Assembly (NCBI GenBank): GCA_029562645.1
Contig: JAKQUI010000062.1
Location: forward strand, 1 to 64,000
Origin: Spirochaetota bacterium
GTDB taxonomy: Bacteria; Spirochaetota; UBA4802; JAKQUI01
DNA length: 64,000 nucleotides
Direction of reading: 5' to 3'
The notes below the pieces were generated by a model. It was given only the letters and a program-made list of their open reading frames with translations, was not told the DNA's origin and ran no database searches. This document shows, piece after piece, positions 36,163 through 45,031 of the stretch; position 1 is the first letter of the stretch; each line of letters opens with the position of its first letter. The translations under genes were made by a program, and so were the position numbers.

Positions 36163-38469
36163 ATGTCAATGGAACAGAGCCAGAAAGTGAAAAAACTCGA
36201 AACGATCGCCATCGTGGTCCTGGCGGCGGCCACGCTGCTCGGGGGGATCGTCTTCGGCATCATCACGGCCCAGGTGAAGAACTTCGCGGGTATCGACAAC
36301 CTGCGCAAGTTCCAGGTGAGCATGCCCACGAAGATCCTGGACGTGCACGGCGAGCTCATCGCCGAGCTCTTTCAGGAGAAACGCGAGCTGGTCGCCTTCG
36401 AGGACCTGCCCAACAACCTCATCGTCGCCTTCCTGGCGACTGAGGACAAGGAATTCTTCAGTCACATCGGCCTCAATCCGATGGCGATCGTCCGCGCCAT
36501 GGGGCGAAACATTTTGGCCGGGAAGATCAAGCAGGGCGGCTCCACCATCACCCAGCAGCTGGCGAAGCGGCTGTTTACCACCGGCGAGCGTACCTTCACC
36601 CGCAAGGCCCTCGAGGCGATCCTGGCGCTCCAGATCGAGAAGCGATTCACGAAAGAGGAGATCCTGGAGATGTACTTCAACCAGATCTACCTCGGGCATG
36701 GCTGCTACGGTATCGCGACCGCCGCGGATTTCTTCTTTAACAAGAAGGCGCAGCACCTGAATATCGACGAGAGCTCGGTGCTGGCCGCGCTCCCCTCGGC
36801 GCCGGGCCGCTACTCGCCGCTCAAGAACACCCGGAACGCCTTCCGCAAGAACTGGGACATCCTCTCGCGCATCGTGGAGCAGGGCTACCTCACCACGGAG
36901 CGCGCCGGGCAGATCTACCGCGAGTTCTGGCCGCGCTATGTCGAGATGACCAAGCTCGATTCCCCGTCCCGAACGGTCTACACCAAGAGCATCGACCGGG
37001 CGCCGTATTTCACCGACTATATCCGGCAGATTATGATCACCCGCTACGGCGAGGACGCCGTGTACAATGACGGGCTCACCGTGTACTCGACCCTCGACCT
37101 GCGCCGCAACACGATCGGCGAGAAGGTGCTGCGCAGCGGGCTCGACCAGCAGCGCGCGATGTCCGACCGCTCGCACGCGACCTTCGACTATTACCACAGC
37201 GCGGTGGACATGAGCCTCTTTAGCGCCTATAACACGCTGCGGATGATCTTCAACCTGCCCGCCATGCAGACCAGGGCCGACGACGTGACCCAGGTGAAGC
37301 GGACGCTCGCCGAGAACATCATGGACGAGCTGGACATTCTCTCGCTCCTGGTGAACGCTGGCGGCACCAGCAAGTTCATCGAAAATTTCCGCGAGGTGGT
37401 GCTGGGCATCTCCACGCTCAAGGTCGAGGGGGCGTTGATCGCGGTGGAGCCGCAGACCGGCTATATCACCACCATGATCGGCGGGCACACCTTCACAGTG
37501 GACAACCAGTTCAACCGGGCCATGCAGGCGCGCCGGCAGCCGGGCTCGTCGTTCAAGCCCTTCGTGTACGGCGCGGCCATCGAGGGCGAGTACGTGAGCG
37601 ACCGCTCCGTCCTGCCCGACGCGCCCATCGTCGAGATCGACTCCGAGGGCGTAGGCTGGAGCCCCACCAACTACGAGGGCGACTTCAAGGGTCTCGTAGA
37701 CGTGCGGCGGGCCGTTGCGGCCTCCATCAACATCATCGCCGTGCGCGTCTTCGACCTGGTCGGTCCCGACAACGTGATCGACTTCGCCGCCAAGATGCTG
37801 AAGGTCCCGCCAAGCCGGTTCGATCCCAATCCGACGCTCGCGCTCGGCACCACCGAGGTGACGCCCTTCGAGATGGCCACCGCCTACGCCATCTTCGCCA
37901 ACAAGGGGCGCGAGGTGATCCCCTTCGCCATCCGCTACGTGATCGACAAGGACGGCAACGAGGTGATGAACGTCGAGGAGGAGGTCGGCAACATCATAGC
38001 CGCGAAGGAGCGCGACGGCACGGTGCAGGTGATCTCCGAGCAGACTGCCTGGCTCGTGAACGACCTCATGCGCGGCGTGATCGACGGCGGGACCGGGAAT
38101 GAGCCCATCCGCTACAAGGCGGGCTTCCTGAAGCAGGCCGCCGGCAAGACCGGGACCACCACCAACTGGTCCGACTCATGGTTCTGCGGACTCACCCCCG
38201 ATATCGCGGCCATCGTCTGGGTGGGGTACGACAAGGCGACCATGACGCTGGGCGCGGGCGCGGCGGGCGCGATGGTTGCGGCGCCCATCTGGGGGCGCTA
38301 CATGAAGGATGTCTACAACGGCATGCCCGATCCGGCGTTTCCCAAGGAGCCGTCCGGGGTCTTCCACGGCGCGATCGGGCCGTATTCGGACTTCAAGGGC
38401 TCCAAGATGAAGTCGGTGCTCGAGCGCTACATGGAGCGCGAGGGGATATCGCTCGACGAAAACCAATAA
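36163..38469 (+). CDS. mrcA: bifunctional penicillin-binding protein 1A
   Basis: 768 residues. One N-terminal membrane helix (about 12-35), a GT51 transglycosylase domain with EDKEFFSHIG and the GGSTITQQLAK block, then a transpeptidase domain with SXXK at S462-K465, SIN and K662-T-G. It polymerises and cross-links peptidoglycan in the periplasm. A linker of about 90 residues between the GT and TP domains (about 340-430) is longer than in short class A proteins. The ATG at 36163 is followed by a second in-frame ATG at 36169; either may be used. Confidence 0.95.
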   Translation: MSMEQSQKVKKLETIAIVVLAAATLLGGIVFGIITAQVKNFAGIDNLRKFQVSMPTKILDVHGELIAELFQEKRELVAFEDLPNNLIVAFLATEDKEFFSHIGLNPMAIVRAMGRNILAGKIKQGGSTITQQLAKRLFTTGERTFTRKALEAILALQIEKRFTKEEILEMYFNQIYLGHGCYGIATAADFFFNKKAQHLNIDESSVLAALPSAPGRYSPLKNTRNAFRKNWDILSRIVEQGYLTTERAGQIYREFWPRYVEMTKLDSPSRTVYTKSIDRAPYFTDYIRQIMITRYGEDAVYNDGLTVYSTLDLRRNTIGEKVLRSGLDQQRAMSDRSHATFDYYHSAVDMSLFSAYNTLRMIFNLPAMQTRADDVTQVKRTLAENIMDELDILSLLVNAGGTSKFIENFREVVLGISTLKVEGALIAVEPQTGYITTMIGGHTFTVDNQFNRAMQARRQPGSSFKPFVYGAAIEGEYVSDRSVLPDAPIVEIDSEGVGWSPTNYEGDFKGLVDVRRAVAASINIIAVRVFDLVGPDNVIDFAAKMLKVPPSRFDPNPTLALGTTEVTPFEMATAYAIFANKGREVIPFAIRYVIDKDGNEVMNVEEEVGNIIAAKERDGTVQVISEQTAWLVNDLMRGVIDGGTGNEPIRYKAGFLKQAAGKTGTTTNWSDSWFCGLTPDIAAIVWVGYDKATMTLGAGAAGAMVAAPIWGRYMKDVYNGMPDPAFPKEPSGVFHGAIGPYSDFKGSKMKSVLERYMEREGISLDENQ

Positions 38470-38528
38470 AACCGGCCGACGGTGATAATTATTCTTGATT
38501 TGTGGCCACTTTTTTTTACCGTCGCCAA

Positions 38529-38546
38529 ATCGGACGGGGGTCCGAT
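38529..38546. promoter_or_regulatory. inverted repeat upstream of carD
   Basis: ATCGGAC (38529-38535) and GTCCGAT (38540-38546) flank a GGGG loop, 5 bases before TATACA (38552-38557), a likely -10. It could be an operator or a short hairpin. Confidence 0.4.
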
Positions 38547-38623
38547 GCCATTATACATTTCTCGAACGACCGCGAAACGCATGGAAGCGGGGGAAGCGCG
38601 CGTACTAGGGACAGGAGAACCAT

Positions 38624-39106
38624 ATGTATCAGCTGGGTGACAAGGTTGTGTACCCGATGCATGGGGTCGGCAGGATCGACTCGATAGAAAAAAAAGTGGT
38701 TCTGGGGAAAAAAACGGAGTTCTATATCATCAACATCATCAACAGCGGGATGAAGGTTATGATCCCGGTTGACAACGCGGCCCGCATTGGCCTGCGGCCC
38801 ATCATCCAGAAAAAAGACATCAAAAAGGTCCTGACGATCATCAAGCAGGAAAACGTGGTGACCGAGGACGACTGGAAGTTGCGGTATCAGAACAACATCG
38901 ACAAGGTGAAAAGCGGTTCGATCTTCGAGGTGGCCCAGGTGACCCGGGACCTGTACCGGCGGGGCCGCAGCAAGGAGCTCTCCATTATGGAGCGCAAACT
39001 CTACGAAAACGCCTATCAGCTGTTGATCCATGAGATTGCCCTGACCAAGGACGTCGCGGTCGAAGAGGCGGGCAACCTCATCTCCGAAGCGCTCTCGTCC
39101 GTATAA
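38624..39106 (+). CDS. carD: CarD-family transcription factor
   Basis: 160 residues. The N-terminal RNA-polymerase interaction domain (1-55, GDKVVYPMHGVGRI) and helical C-terminal domain are those of CarD/CdnL, which bind the RNA polymerase beta subunit and stabilise open promoter complexes at housekeeping genes. AGGAGAACC precedes the ATG. It is followed by the PIN-TRAM gene, a pairing common in bacteria. An inverted repeat next to a candidate -10 lies upstream, so regulation is possible but not proven. Confidence 0.95.
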   Translation: MYQLGDKVVYPMHGVGRIDSIEKKVVLGKKTEFYIINIINSGMKVMIPVDNAARIGLRPIIQKKDIKKVLTIIKQENVVTEDDWKLRYQNNIDKVKSGSIFEVAQVTRDLYRRGRSKELSIMERKLYENAYQLLIHEIALTKDVAVEEAGNLISEALSSV

Positions 39107-39281
39107 CCCCCGGACGCATCCCCCGTCCCCGCGACGCGGCATCGGTCCCATCGCCGCGGGCGCCCGCGCGCCGTTTGAAGTGTCGGTATGTGCGTCGTCC
39201 GTCGCGGTGTGAGCGTTTTTTTCGGCGCGACACGACGGGTGGCGGTAGAATATCACTATTCACAGAAAGAGGTGTCCGGTC

Positions 39282-40286
39282 ATGATTAATGTTTTACGCG
39301 GTTCGTTCATAGCACTTTCGCTGATCTGTTCGGTGCTGTACTATCTCGAGGTGTCATGGCTGGCGATGCTCGTGGCGGCCGTGGTGTCGGTGGTCGTGTC
39401 GCTCCTGGTGATCATCGCCATCGAATACGTGTCGCACACCTTCTCCGCGCGGCTGCTCTTCGCGGCCATCATCGGGCTCGCCTCGGGCCTGGTCGTGGGG
39501 CACCTGCTGGCGCTGGCTTTCTCCGCGCTGCCGCTTCCCTTCTCGGCGCAGACCCTCGCGGTCGTGCGCGCGCTCCTGTATCATGTGAGCGGGTTCGCGG
39601 TGCTGCTCTTCTTCGTGATCAACCACGAGGACATCCGGTTCCTCGACGCCATCGTCCCCGCGCGCGCGGAGGACGACCGCGGCGGCACGATCGCTTACAA
39701 GATCCTCGACACCAGCGTCATCATCGACGGTCGGATAGCGGACATCTGCGACACGGGCTTCATCGAGGGGATCCTGGTGATTCCGAATTTCGTGCTGGGT
39801 GAGCTCCAGATGATCGCGGACTCGGCCGACTCCATCAAGCGCAACCGCGGCCGTCGCGGCCTGGACATCCTCAATAAGATGCAGAAGGATCAGTCCATCA
39901 TGGTGAAGATATCGGACATGGACTTCCCCGAGACCCACGAGGTGGACTCGAAGCTCGTGAAGCTCGCCAAGGCGATGAAGGCGAAGATCATCACCAACGA
40001 TTTCAACCTCAACAAGGTCGCGGAGTTCCACGGCGTGGACGTGCTTAATATCAACCAGCTCTCGAACGCCTTGAAGCCCATCGTGCTGCCGGGCGAGGAG
40101 ATGCGCGTTTCGCTCATCAAGGAAGGGAAGGACCCCAACCAGGCGATCGGCTATCTCGACGACGGGACGATGGTGGTGGTGGAGAACGGGCGCTCCCGGC
40201 TCAACTCGGAGGTGCACGTGAACGTGACCTCGGTGCTGCAGACCACGGCCGGACGCATGATCTTCGCACGGCTCCGGGAGGACTGA
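39282..40286 (+). CDS. membrane PIN/TRAM-domain protein (YacL-like)
   Basis: 334 residues. Four N-terminal membrane helices (about 1-120), a PIN domain (about 140-265, with [18 protein letters not shown] and TNDFNL supplying the acidic residues) and a C-terminal TRAM domain (about 275-334). Homologues are YacL-type proteins, thought to be membrane-bound nucleases of RNA metabolism; the substrate is unknown. It follows carD by 175 bp and is close-coupled (4 bp) to the flavoprotein gene, which starts after its stop. Confidence 0.9.
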   Translation: MINVLRGSFIALSLICSVLYYLEVSWLAMLVAAVVSVVVSLLVIIAIEYVSHTFSARLLFAAIIGLASGLVVGHLLALAFSALPLPFSAQTLAVVRALLYHVSGFAVLLFFVINHEDIRFLDAIVPARAEDDRGGTIAYKILDTSVIIDGRIADICDTGFIEGILVIPNFVLGELQMIADSADSIKRNRGRRGLDILNKMQKDQSIMVKISDMDFPETHEVDSKLVKLAKAMKAKIITNDFNLNKVAEFHGVDVLNINQLSNALKPIVLPGEEMRVSLIKEGKDPNQAIGYLDDGTMVVVENGRSRLNSEVHVNVTSVLQTTAGRMIFARLRED

Positions 40287-40290
40287 CGCG

Positions 40291-40866
40291 GTGGCGCTCG
40301 TCCTGTCGCTGTTTGGAAGCCCGCGCGACACGAGCGTTTCCTCGCACCTTCACGAACGGTTTCTCGCCCCGCTCGCAGCGGCGGGACACGAGGTGCGCCG
40401 GTATGCGGCCTACGCGATGGACGTGCGGCCCTGCATCGCCTGCGGGCATTGCCGCGATTCGTTCTCGTGCGTGCACGACGACGAGATGACGGCGCTCTAT
40501 CCCCTGCTCGTGCAGGCCCGACTGGTGAGCGTGTCGTCGCCGGTCTACTTCTCCGGCCTTCCCGGCCCGCTGAAAACCGTGATTGATCGCTGCCAGGCGC
40601 TCTGGGAGCTTGCGCGCCGCGAGTGCATCAGCGGCGCGCGGGACGGGTTCTTCATTTCCGTCGGCGAGGGCGACTATCCCCGCCAGTTCGAGCCGTCGGT
40701 CGTGACCATGCGGCATTTCTTCAACTCGATCGGGTGCCGTCCCCTCGAATCGGACTATCTGCTCGTCCGCGCGGACCCCGACGCGTCCCCGGAACATATC
40801 GCGGAAGCCGCGCGCGCCGAAACGGCGGGGATCCGCAGTGCGACCGCGATGTCCGGTCGGGCGTAA
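40291..40866 (+). CDS. NAD(P)H-dependent FMN oxidoreductase, iron-sulfur flavoprotein-like
   Basis: 191 residues of the flavodoxin-like NADPH-dependent FMN reductase family: LFGSPRDTSVSSHL is the phosphate-binding loop and SSPVYFSGLPGPLK the second FMN loop. CIACGHC (about 48-54) is a compact cysteine motif that could hold an Fe-S cluster as in iron-sulfur flavoproteins, though a fourth cysteine close by (SFSCVHDD) is needed and present. GTG start at 40291, 4 bp after the PIN-TRAM stop. Redox partner unknown. Confidence 0.8.
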   Translation: MALVLSLFGSPRDTSVSSHLHERFLAPLAAAGHEVRRYAAYAMDVRPCIACGHCRDSFSCVHDDEMTALYPLLVQARLVSVSSPVYFSGLPGPLKTVIDRCQALWELARRECISGARDGFFISVGEGDYPRQFEPSVVTMRHFFNSIGCRPLESDYLLVRADPDASPEHIAEAARAETAGIRSATAMSGRA

Positions 40867-40931
40867 ACTCCCGGCCGAAAACGGCCGATATTACAAACGA
40901 CGCGATATCTCCCGCTGACCGGACCGGCGCC

Positions 40932-42206
40932 ATGAAACTACTCTCTGAAATATCCGTGCGCATCAAGCGCGGCTTTCTCCCCCACCTCACCAACGAGCTC
41001 TACAAGCGCGGCTGCGAGATGCGTTCGCTCGCGCAGCTCGAGCAGGACGGGGGCGGGGACCTCTTCGCCATCGAGGTGCAGTGCGACTCGATGGAGGGCT
41101 TTGCGGCCTTCCTGGAGCGGATCGGCCGGTTTTCCGAGAACTTCGAGCTCGTATCGGTCCGCAACGCGCTCGACGAGTTGATCGAGGGCGGGCTCCTGCG
41201 CGTGTCGGGGGGGCTGCCTCTGGAGCAGGCGGACGATTTCGAAACGAAGGTATTGGGCGCAACGGCGCTCCTGTTGGAACGCGCCGCCTCCGGCGGGTCG
41301 GCGCGCACCGGAATCGCGCGCAACGTTGCGGTGGTGAGCGGCGTCCGGGCCAATCCCGGGGGCGGGACGGCGCCGGTGGCGGAGGAGTACGTGCGAAACG
41401 AGCGGGACGCGCTCGTCGTGTCCCGGTTCGCCGGCCTCAACGCCTATCCGCTGGTGATCGTCTTCGATCACATCGAGGATTTCGTGAAATCGCTTCGCGC
41501 GATTGAGGGGACCTTCGCCGCCGTGCGCATCTCGTCCGTCGGGGAGGTCGAGGACCCGTCCGATCTGGAGCAGGTGAGCGCCGGGGTGACGGTCCCGCTT
41601 GTCACGCGCGACCACGACGAGACGCCGGCCCTGTTGCTGGCGGTGATCGACGGCCTCTCGGAAAAAAACGGGCTCGAGCGCGGCGAGACCAGCGTGGGGT
41701 TCGCGGGGATCGATTGCGCGGCTATCAGGCTCACGCACCTGCTTGCGGCGCGGGGCTACCGGCGGATACTGGGCTGCGATGCGAGCGAGACCCTGATGCT
41801 GGCACTGGAGAAGGCGGGGGGGCTTGCGACCACGCTCGAGAACATCTTCGGCAATGCCGATATCGTCGTGCGCGGCGCGCGCGACGTTACGGAGGCCGAT
41901 CTGCGCAAGATCCGCCCGGGTCAGCTGGTCATATCGCTCGTCCCGGTTACGGCCGAGGAGGAGGCCGTCTTCCGCGAGCGCGGCGTCCGCGCGCACGTCG
42001 TCGTCTCCGAGCAGCACCGCGCATCGGTGCTCCCGGGCCTCCTGATGGGCGCGCACCGGGCGGGGTTGTGCGGCATCGACGATGGGCGTATCATCGCTGC
42101 GTCACGGCTTCTCGTCGAGAGCGCCTCCCCGGGGGCCTACCTCCCCGAGCTCTTCGGCGGCATCCACGATCGCCTCGCCGGACTGATTAGCGCTCCCGCG
42201 CGATGA
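40932..42206 (+). CDS. ACT-domain protein with degenerate malic-enzyme-like region
   Basis: 424 residues. Residues 1-75 are an ACT fold (LLSEISVRIKRGFLPHL). Residues 170-424 resemble the malic-enzyme core: TVPLVTRDHDETPALLLAVIDGL aligns with the VFHDDQHGTA region, and VGFAGIDCAAIRLTHLL sits where the NAD-binding GxGxxG should be (about 255-270) but lacks the glycine pattern. The metal and substrate residues are mostly replaced. I infer a regulator or pseudoenzyme sensing an amino acid or malate-like ligand. It has 65 bp upstream after the flavoprotein gene and converges with the next gene, overlapping by 20 bp. Confidence 0.65.
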   Translation: MKLLSEISVRIKRGFLPHLTNELYKRGCEMRSLAQLEQDGGGDLFAIEVQCDSMEGFAAFLERIGRFSENFELVSVRNALDELIEGGLLRVSGGLPLEQADDFETKVLGATALLLERAASGGSARTGIARNVAVVSGVRANPGGGTAPVAEEYVRNERDALVVSRFAGLNAYPLVIVFDHIEDFVKSLRAIEGTFAAVRISSVGEVEDPSDLEQVSAGVTVPLVTRDHDETPALLLAVIDGLSEKNGLERGETSVGFAGIDCAAIRLTHLLAARGYRRILGCDASETLMLALEKAGGLATTLENIFGNADIVVRGARDVTEADLRKIRPGQLVISLVPVTAEEEAVFRERGVRAHVVVSEQHRASVLPGLLMGAHRAGLCGIDDGRIIAASRLLVESASPGAYLPELFGGIHDRLAGLISAPAR

Positions 42207-42966
42207 TGATCCACGAGAGGTTTTTGTAGGTGAAGGGATAATACGAGAGGACCGCGCGCGGGAGTGTGAGACGGTGGCTGCGGGCCTCGACGAGGGTCGC
42301 GGGGGCGATGCGCTCGAAATCCGGGTAGGGGGCATCGGCTGGAATTCCGTTACGCGAAATGCGGACGATCCCGGCCCGACTCACGATGGATTCGTTTTCC
42401 GCGATGAGTCTCGCGATCCGCTCGGCGCGCACCTGCAGTAGAAACACCCCGTGAAATTCGCCGTCGCGGACCACGCGCCCGGCCGCATAGAGCACGGGAC
42501 GCTCCGATGCGCCGGGGGACGGGCCCGTGTCGCTCAGGTACAGATCGGTGCCGGTTTTCTCGAAACACTCCTGGAGCGCCGTCCCCTTGAACGATGCCGG
42601 AACGCTCTTGGCGAACAGGGCGTCGTCGGCCATTGTGTACACCACGACGCCGTGGCGGTTGATGAGGATGAAGTCGTCATAGAGTCCCGAGGTGACCGCG
42701 CGGATCATCTCGGTGATGGCCTCGCGCTCCAACAGATAGTACTTCCGCCCGCCGCCGTCCATGCGCTGCAGATGGGTCAGGTTCTTGGTGATGTCGCGAT
42801 TGACGATCACCGCGATCGCGTTTTTGCTGTCCTGCTCGCAGACCCGGAAGAAGTTGACGAGGCTGTCGGGTCGAATGGCCGTCGTCTCGCGGCGCATCGA
42901 GGCGTCGCGACCGGCGCAGGTCGCTGATACGAGCGCGATGCAGATGGCACAGAGCGCATTTCTCAT
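42187..42966 (-). CDS. exported Cache-like sensory protein
   Basis: 259 residues. A signal segment ends at C17 in LVSATC, so it is probably a lipoprotein with a relaxed lipobox. The body resembles a Cache sensor: DDFILINRHGVVVYTM followed by a helix and GEFHGVFLLQVRAERIARLI. No signalling output domain follows; the end WIIIARER is short. It may be a soluble or tethered ligand-binding module. GGAGGA lies 7 bases before the ATG. It overlaps the convergent ACT/malic-like gene by 20 bp. Confidence 0.6.
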   Translation of the reverse strand: MRNALCAICIALVSATCAGRDASMRRETTAIRPDSLVNFFRVCEQDSKNAIAVIVNRDITKNLTHLQRMDGGGRKYYLLEREAITEMIRAVTSGLYDDFILINRHGVVVYTMADDALFAKSVPASFKGTALQECFEKTGTDLYLSDTGPSPGASERPVLYAAGRVVRDGEFHGVFLLQVRAERIARLIAENESIVSRAGIVRISRNGIPADAPYPDFERIAPATLVEARSHRLTLPRAVLSYYPFTYKNLSWIIIARER

Positions 42967-43139
42967 GGGCGGATCCTCCGTGGGGGGTCTGTTTGTATCA
43001 TCGTTTCGCAAAGGGAAAATATTAAGCAGAATACCGGCGCGTCGGGCCGGCGCGGGACGTGCGCGAAAAAAAGTATTGTGCATTTTTCTCGTCCATGGGA
43101 GGATGCGATGCTCAGATATTTTTTCCGGGAGGACTTATC

Positions 43140-43886
43140 ATGATGCGACGTTTCCTGATGGTGGCCGTGTGCGCGTGTGGCGTGCCGCTAGCGCTTTATG
43201 CAAACGACGACGGCCGGGACCTGGTCCGAAAAAGCATGGCACTCGCGCAGCCGCAGACGGCGAAGTTCCGGTACAAGATGCTGGTGTTCAGGGGCGAGAA
43301 GGTGCTCGAGCAGCACTTTGACCAGTACGTGAAACGGAACCCGGACCGGGAGAACAAGATGCGCATCACATTCACGCATCCCGCGCGGCTTGAACTCCTC
43401 AGCCATGCCCACAAAAACCGGGACGACGATCAGTGGCTCAAGATGTCGGCCGGGAACGTGAAGCGCATCGTGGGCACCGACCTCGACAAGCCGTTCGCCA
43501 ATTCGAACCTGTACTTCGAGGACCTCAAGGAGCTCAACGTCGACGACTACGACTTCATGCACCGCGGGACGGTGAAGGCCGTGGGCGAGGAGTGCCACAA
43601 GATCGAAGCCATCAAGAAGCGCGGCACGGTGGTGTACAGCAAGCTGGTGCTCTACCTGCGCACCTACGATCAATACATTGTCCGCATCGATTACTATCTC
43701 AAGGACGAATTCCACAAGTATCTTGAGCGGATCAACGTCAAGCCGGTTGGCAATTACCTGACGCCGTACCGCATCATCATGTACCGGGCCGACGGGCGCG
43801 GCAAGACCGAGCTGAAGCTCGCGGGGAACCCGGAGTACGATGTGCCGATCGCGGACGCCTTTTTTATAACCGAAAAATTCAGGTAG
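43140..43886 (+). CDS. exported LolA-like protein (TP_0789 family)
   Basis: 248 residues with a signal peptide ending around YANDD. The body is a half-barrel of the LolA/LppX type (about 25-245), as in the treponemal TP_0789-like proteins described as outer-membrane lipoprotein-sorting related. It lacks a lipid-anchoring cysteine at the cleavage site, so it is likely a periplasmic carrier for lipids or lipoproteins. GGGAGGA is 6-12 bases before the ATG. An aldolase gene follows. Confidence 0.75.
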   Translation: MMRRFLMVAVCACGVPLALYANDDGRDLVRKSMALAQPQTAKFRYKMLVFRGEKVLEQHFDQYVKRNPDRENKMRITFTHPARLELLSHAHKNRDDDQWLKMSAGNVKRIVGTDLDKPFANSNLYFEDLKELNVDDYDFMHRGTVKAVGEECHKIEAIKKRGTVVYSKLVLYLRTYDQYIVRIDYYLKDEFHKYLERINVKPVGNYLTPYRIIMYRADGRGKTELKLAGNPEYDVPIADAFFITEKFR

Positions 43887-43922
43887 GCGGACGGTCGTGC
43901 ATCTGAAACGCGGAGGGATATC

Positions 43923-44975
43923 ATGATTGAAAGAATTCGAAAAGCGTTAGGATCGGACAATGAATCGCTGCTGACGTATGCGGCGCGCGTTCCGAAGGAA
44001 CGGATCACCCTGCCGGGGCCGGACTTCGTGGACCGCGTGTTCGCGCCGTCGGACCGGCCGGTCCCGGTGCTGCGGAGCCTGCAGGCGCTCTTCGCGGCGG
44101 GACGGCTCGCGAACACCGGCTACCTTTCCATTTTGCCGGTGGACCAGGGGATTGAGCACACCGCCGGAGCGTCGTTCGCGCCCAACCCCGAATACTTCGA
44201 TCCGGAGAACATCGTGCGGCTCGCGCTGGAGGGCGGCTGCAACGGCGTCGCCTCCACGCTGGGCGTGCTCGCGATGGTCGCGCGGAAGTACGCCCATAGG
44301 ATTCCGTTCATTCTCAAGATTAATCACAATGAGCTGCTCACCTATCCGACAAAGTACGACCAGGTCCTCTTCGCCAGCGTCGAGCAGGCCGTCGACATGG
44401 GCGCCGTCGCGGTGGGGGCGACGATCTATTTCGGTTCGGAGGAGAGCTCGCGGCAGATCCAGGAGATCTCCGCGGCCTTCGAGCGCGCGCACGAGCTGGG
44501 GCTGGCCACGATCCTCTGGTGCTACACGCGCAACAACGCCTTCAAGACGAAGGAGGCGGACTATCACACCGCCGCCGACATCACGGGGCAGGCGAACCAT
44601 CTGGGGGCGACCATCAAGGCCGACATCGTCAAGCAGAAGCTCCCCACGCTGAACGGCGGGTTCACCGCGATCAACTTCGCAAAAACCCACGACAAGGTGT
44701 ACACGGAGCTCTCGTCGGAGCACCCCATCGATCTCACGCGCTACCAGGTGATCAGCAATTACATGGGGCGCATCGGGCTCATCAACTCCGGCGGCGAGTC
44801 CTCCGGCGAGCGCGACCTCGCCGAGGCGGTGCGCACGGCGGTCATCAACAAACGCGCGGGGGGCATGGGGCTCATCTCCGGCCGCAAGGCATTCCAGCGT
44901 CCCATGAAGGACGGGATCGCGCTCCTTAACGCCATCCAGGACGTGTATCTTTGCGCTGAGGTGACGGTGGCGTAG
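43923..44975 (+). CDS. fructose-bisphosphate aldolase, class I (DhnA type)
   Basis: 350 residues, the DhnA-family length. Core blocks are LPVDQGIEH near residue 75, [11 protein letters not shown] at about 130, TIYFG and GLATILW. This Schiff-base aldolase splits fructose 1,6-bisphosphate in glycolysis and works in reverse for gluconeogenesis. A GlpX-like gene lies 3 kb downstream, which would supply the next gluconeogenic step if active. GGAGG precedes the ATG. Alternatives in the family (deoxyribose or transketolase-like DhnA) cannot be excluded. Confidence 0.9.
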   Translation: MIERIRKALGSDNESLLTYAARVPKERITLPGPDFVDRVFAPSDRPVPVLRSLQALFAAGRLANTGYLSILPVDQGIEHTAGASFAPNPEYFDPENIVRLALEGGCNGVASTLGVLAMVARKYAHRIPFILKINHNELLTYPTKYDQVLFASVEQAVDMGAVAVGATIYFGSEESSRQIQEISAAFERAHELGLATILWCYTRNNAFKTKEADYHTAADITGQANHLGATIKADIVKQKLPTLNGGFTAINFAKTHDKVYTELSSEHPIDLTRYQVISNYMGRIGLINSGGESSGERDLAEAVRTAVINKRAGGMGLISGRKAFQRPMKDGIALLNAIQDVYLCAEVTVA

Positions 44976-45031
44976 GGGGCTGATGCCGCTTCGCGCCGCA
45001 TCGCGCATCCGCGTCCCGACCCATCGTACGC

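Noticed and set aside
39193-39237. Imperfect hairpin between carD and the PIN-TRAM gene
   Set aside because: Stem interrupted and no T-run after it; not a reliable terminator.
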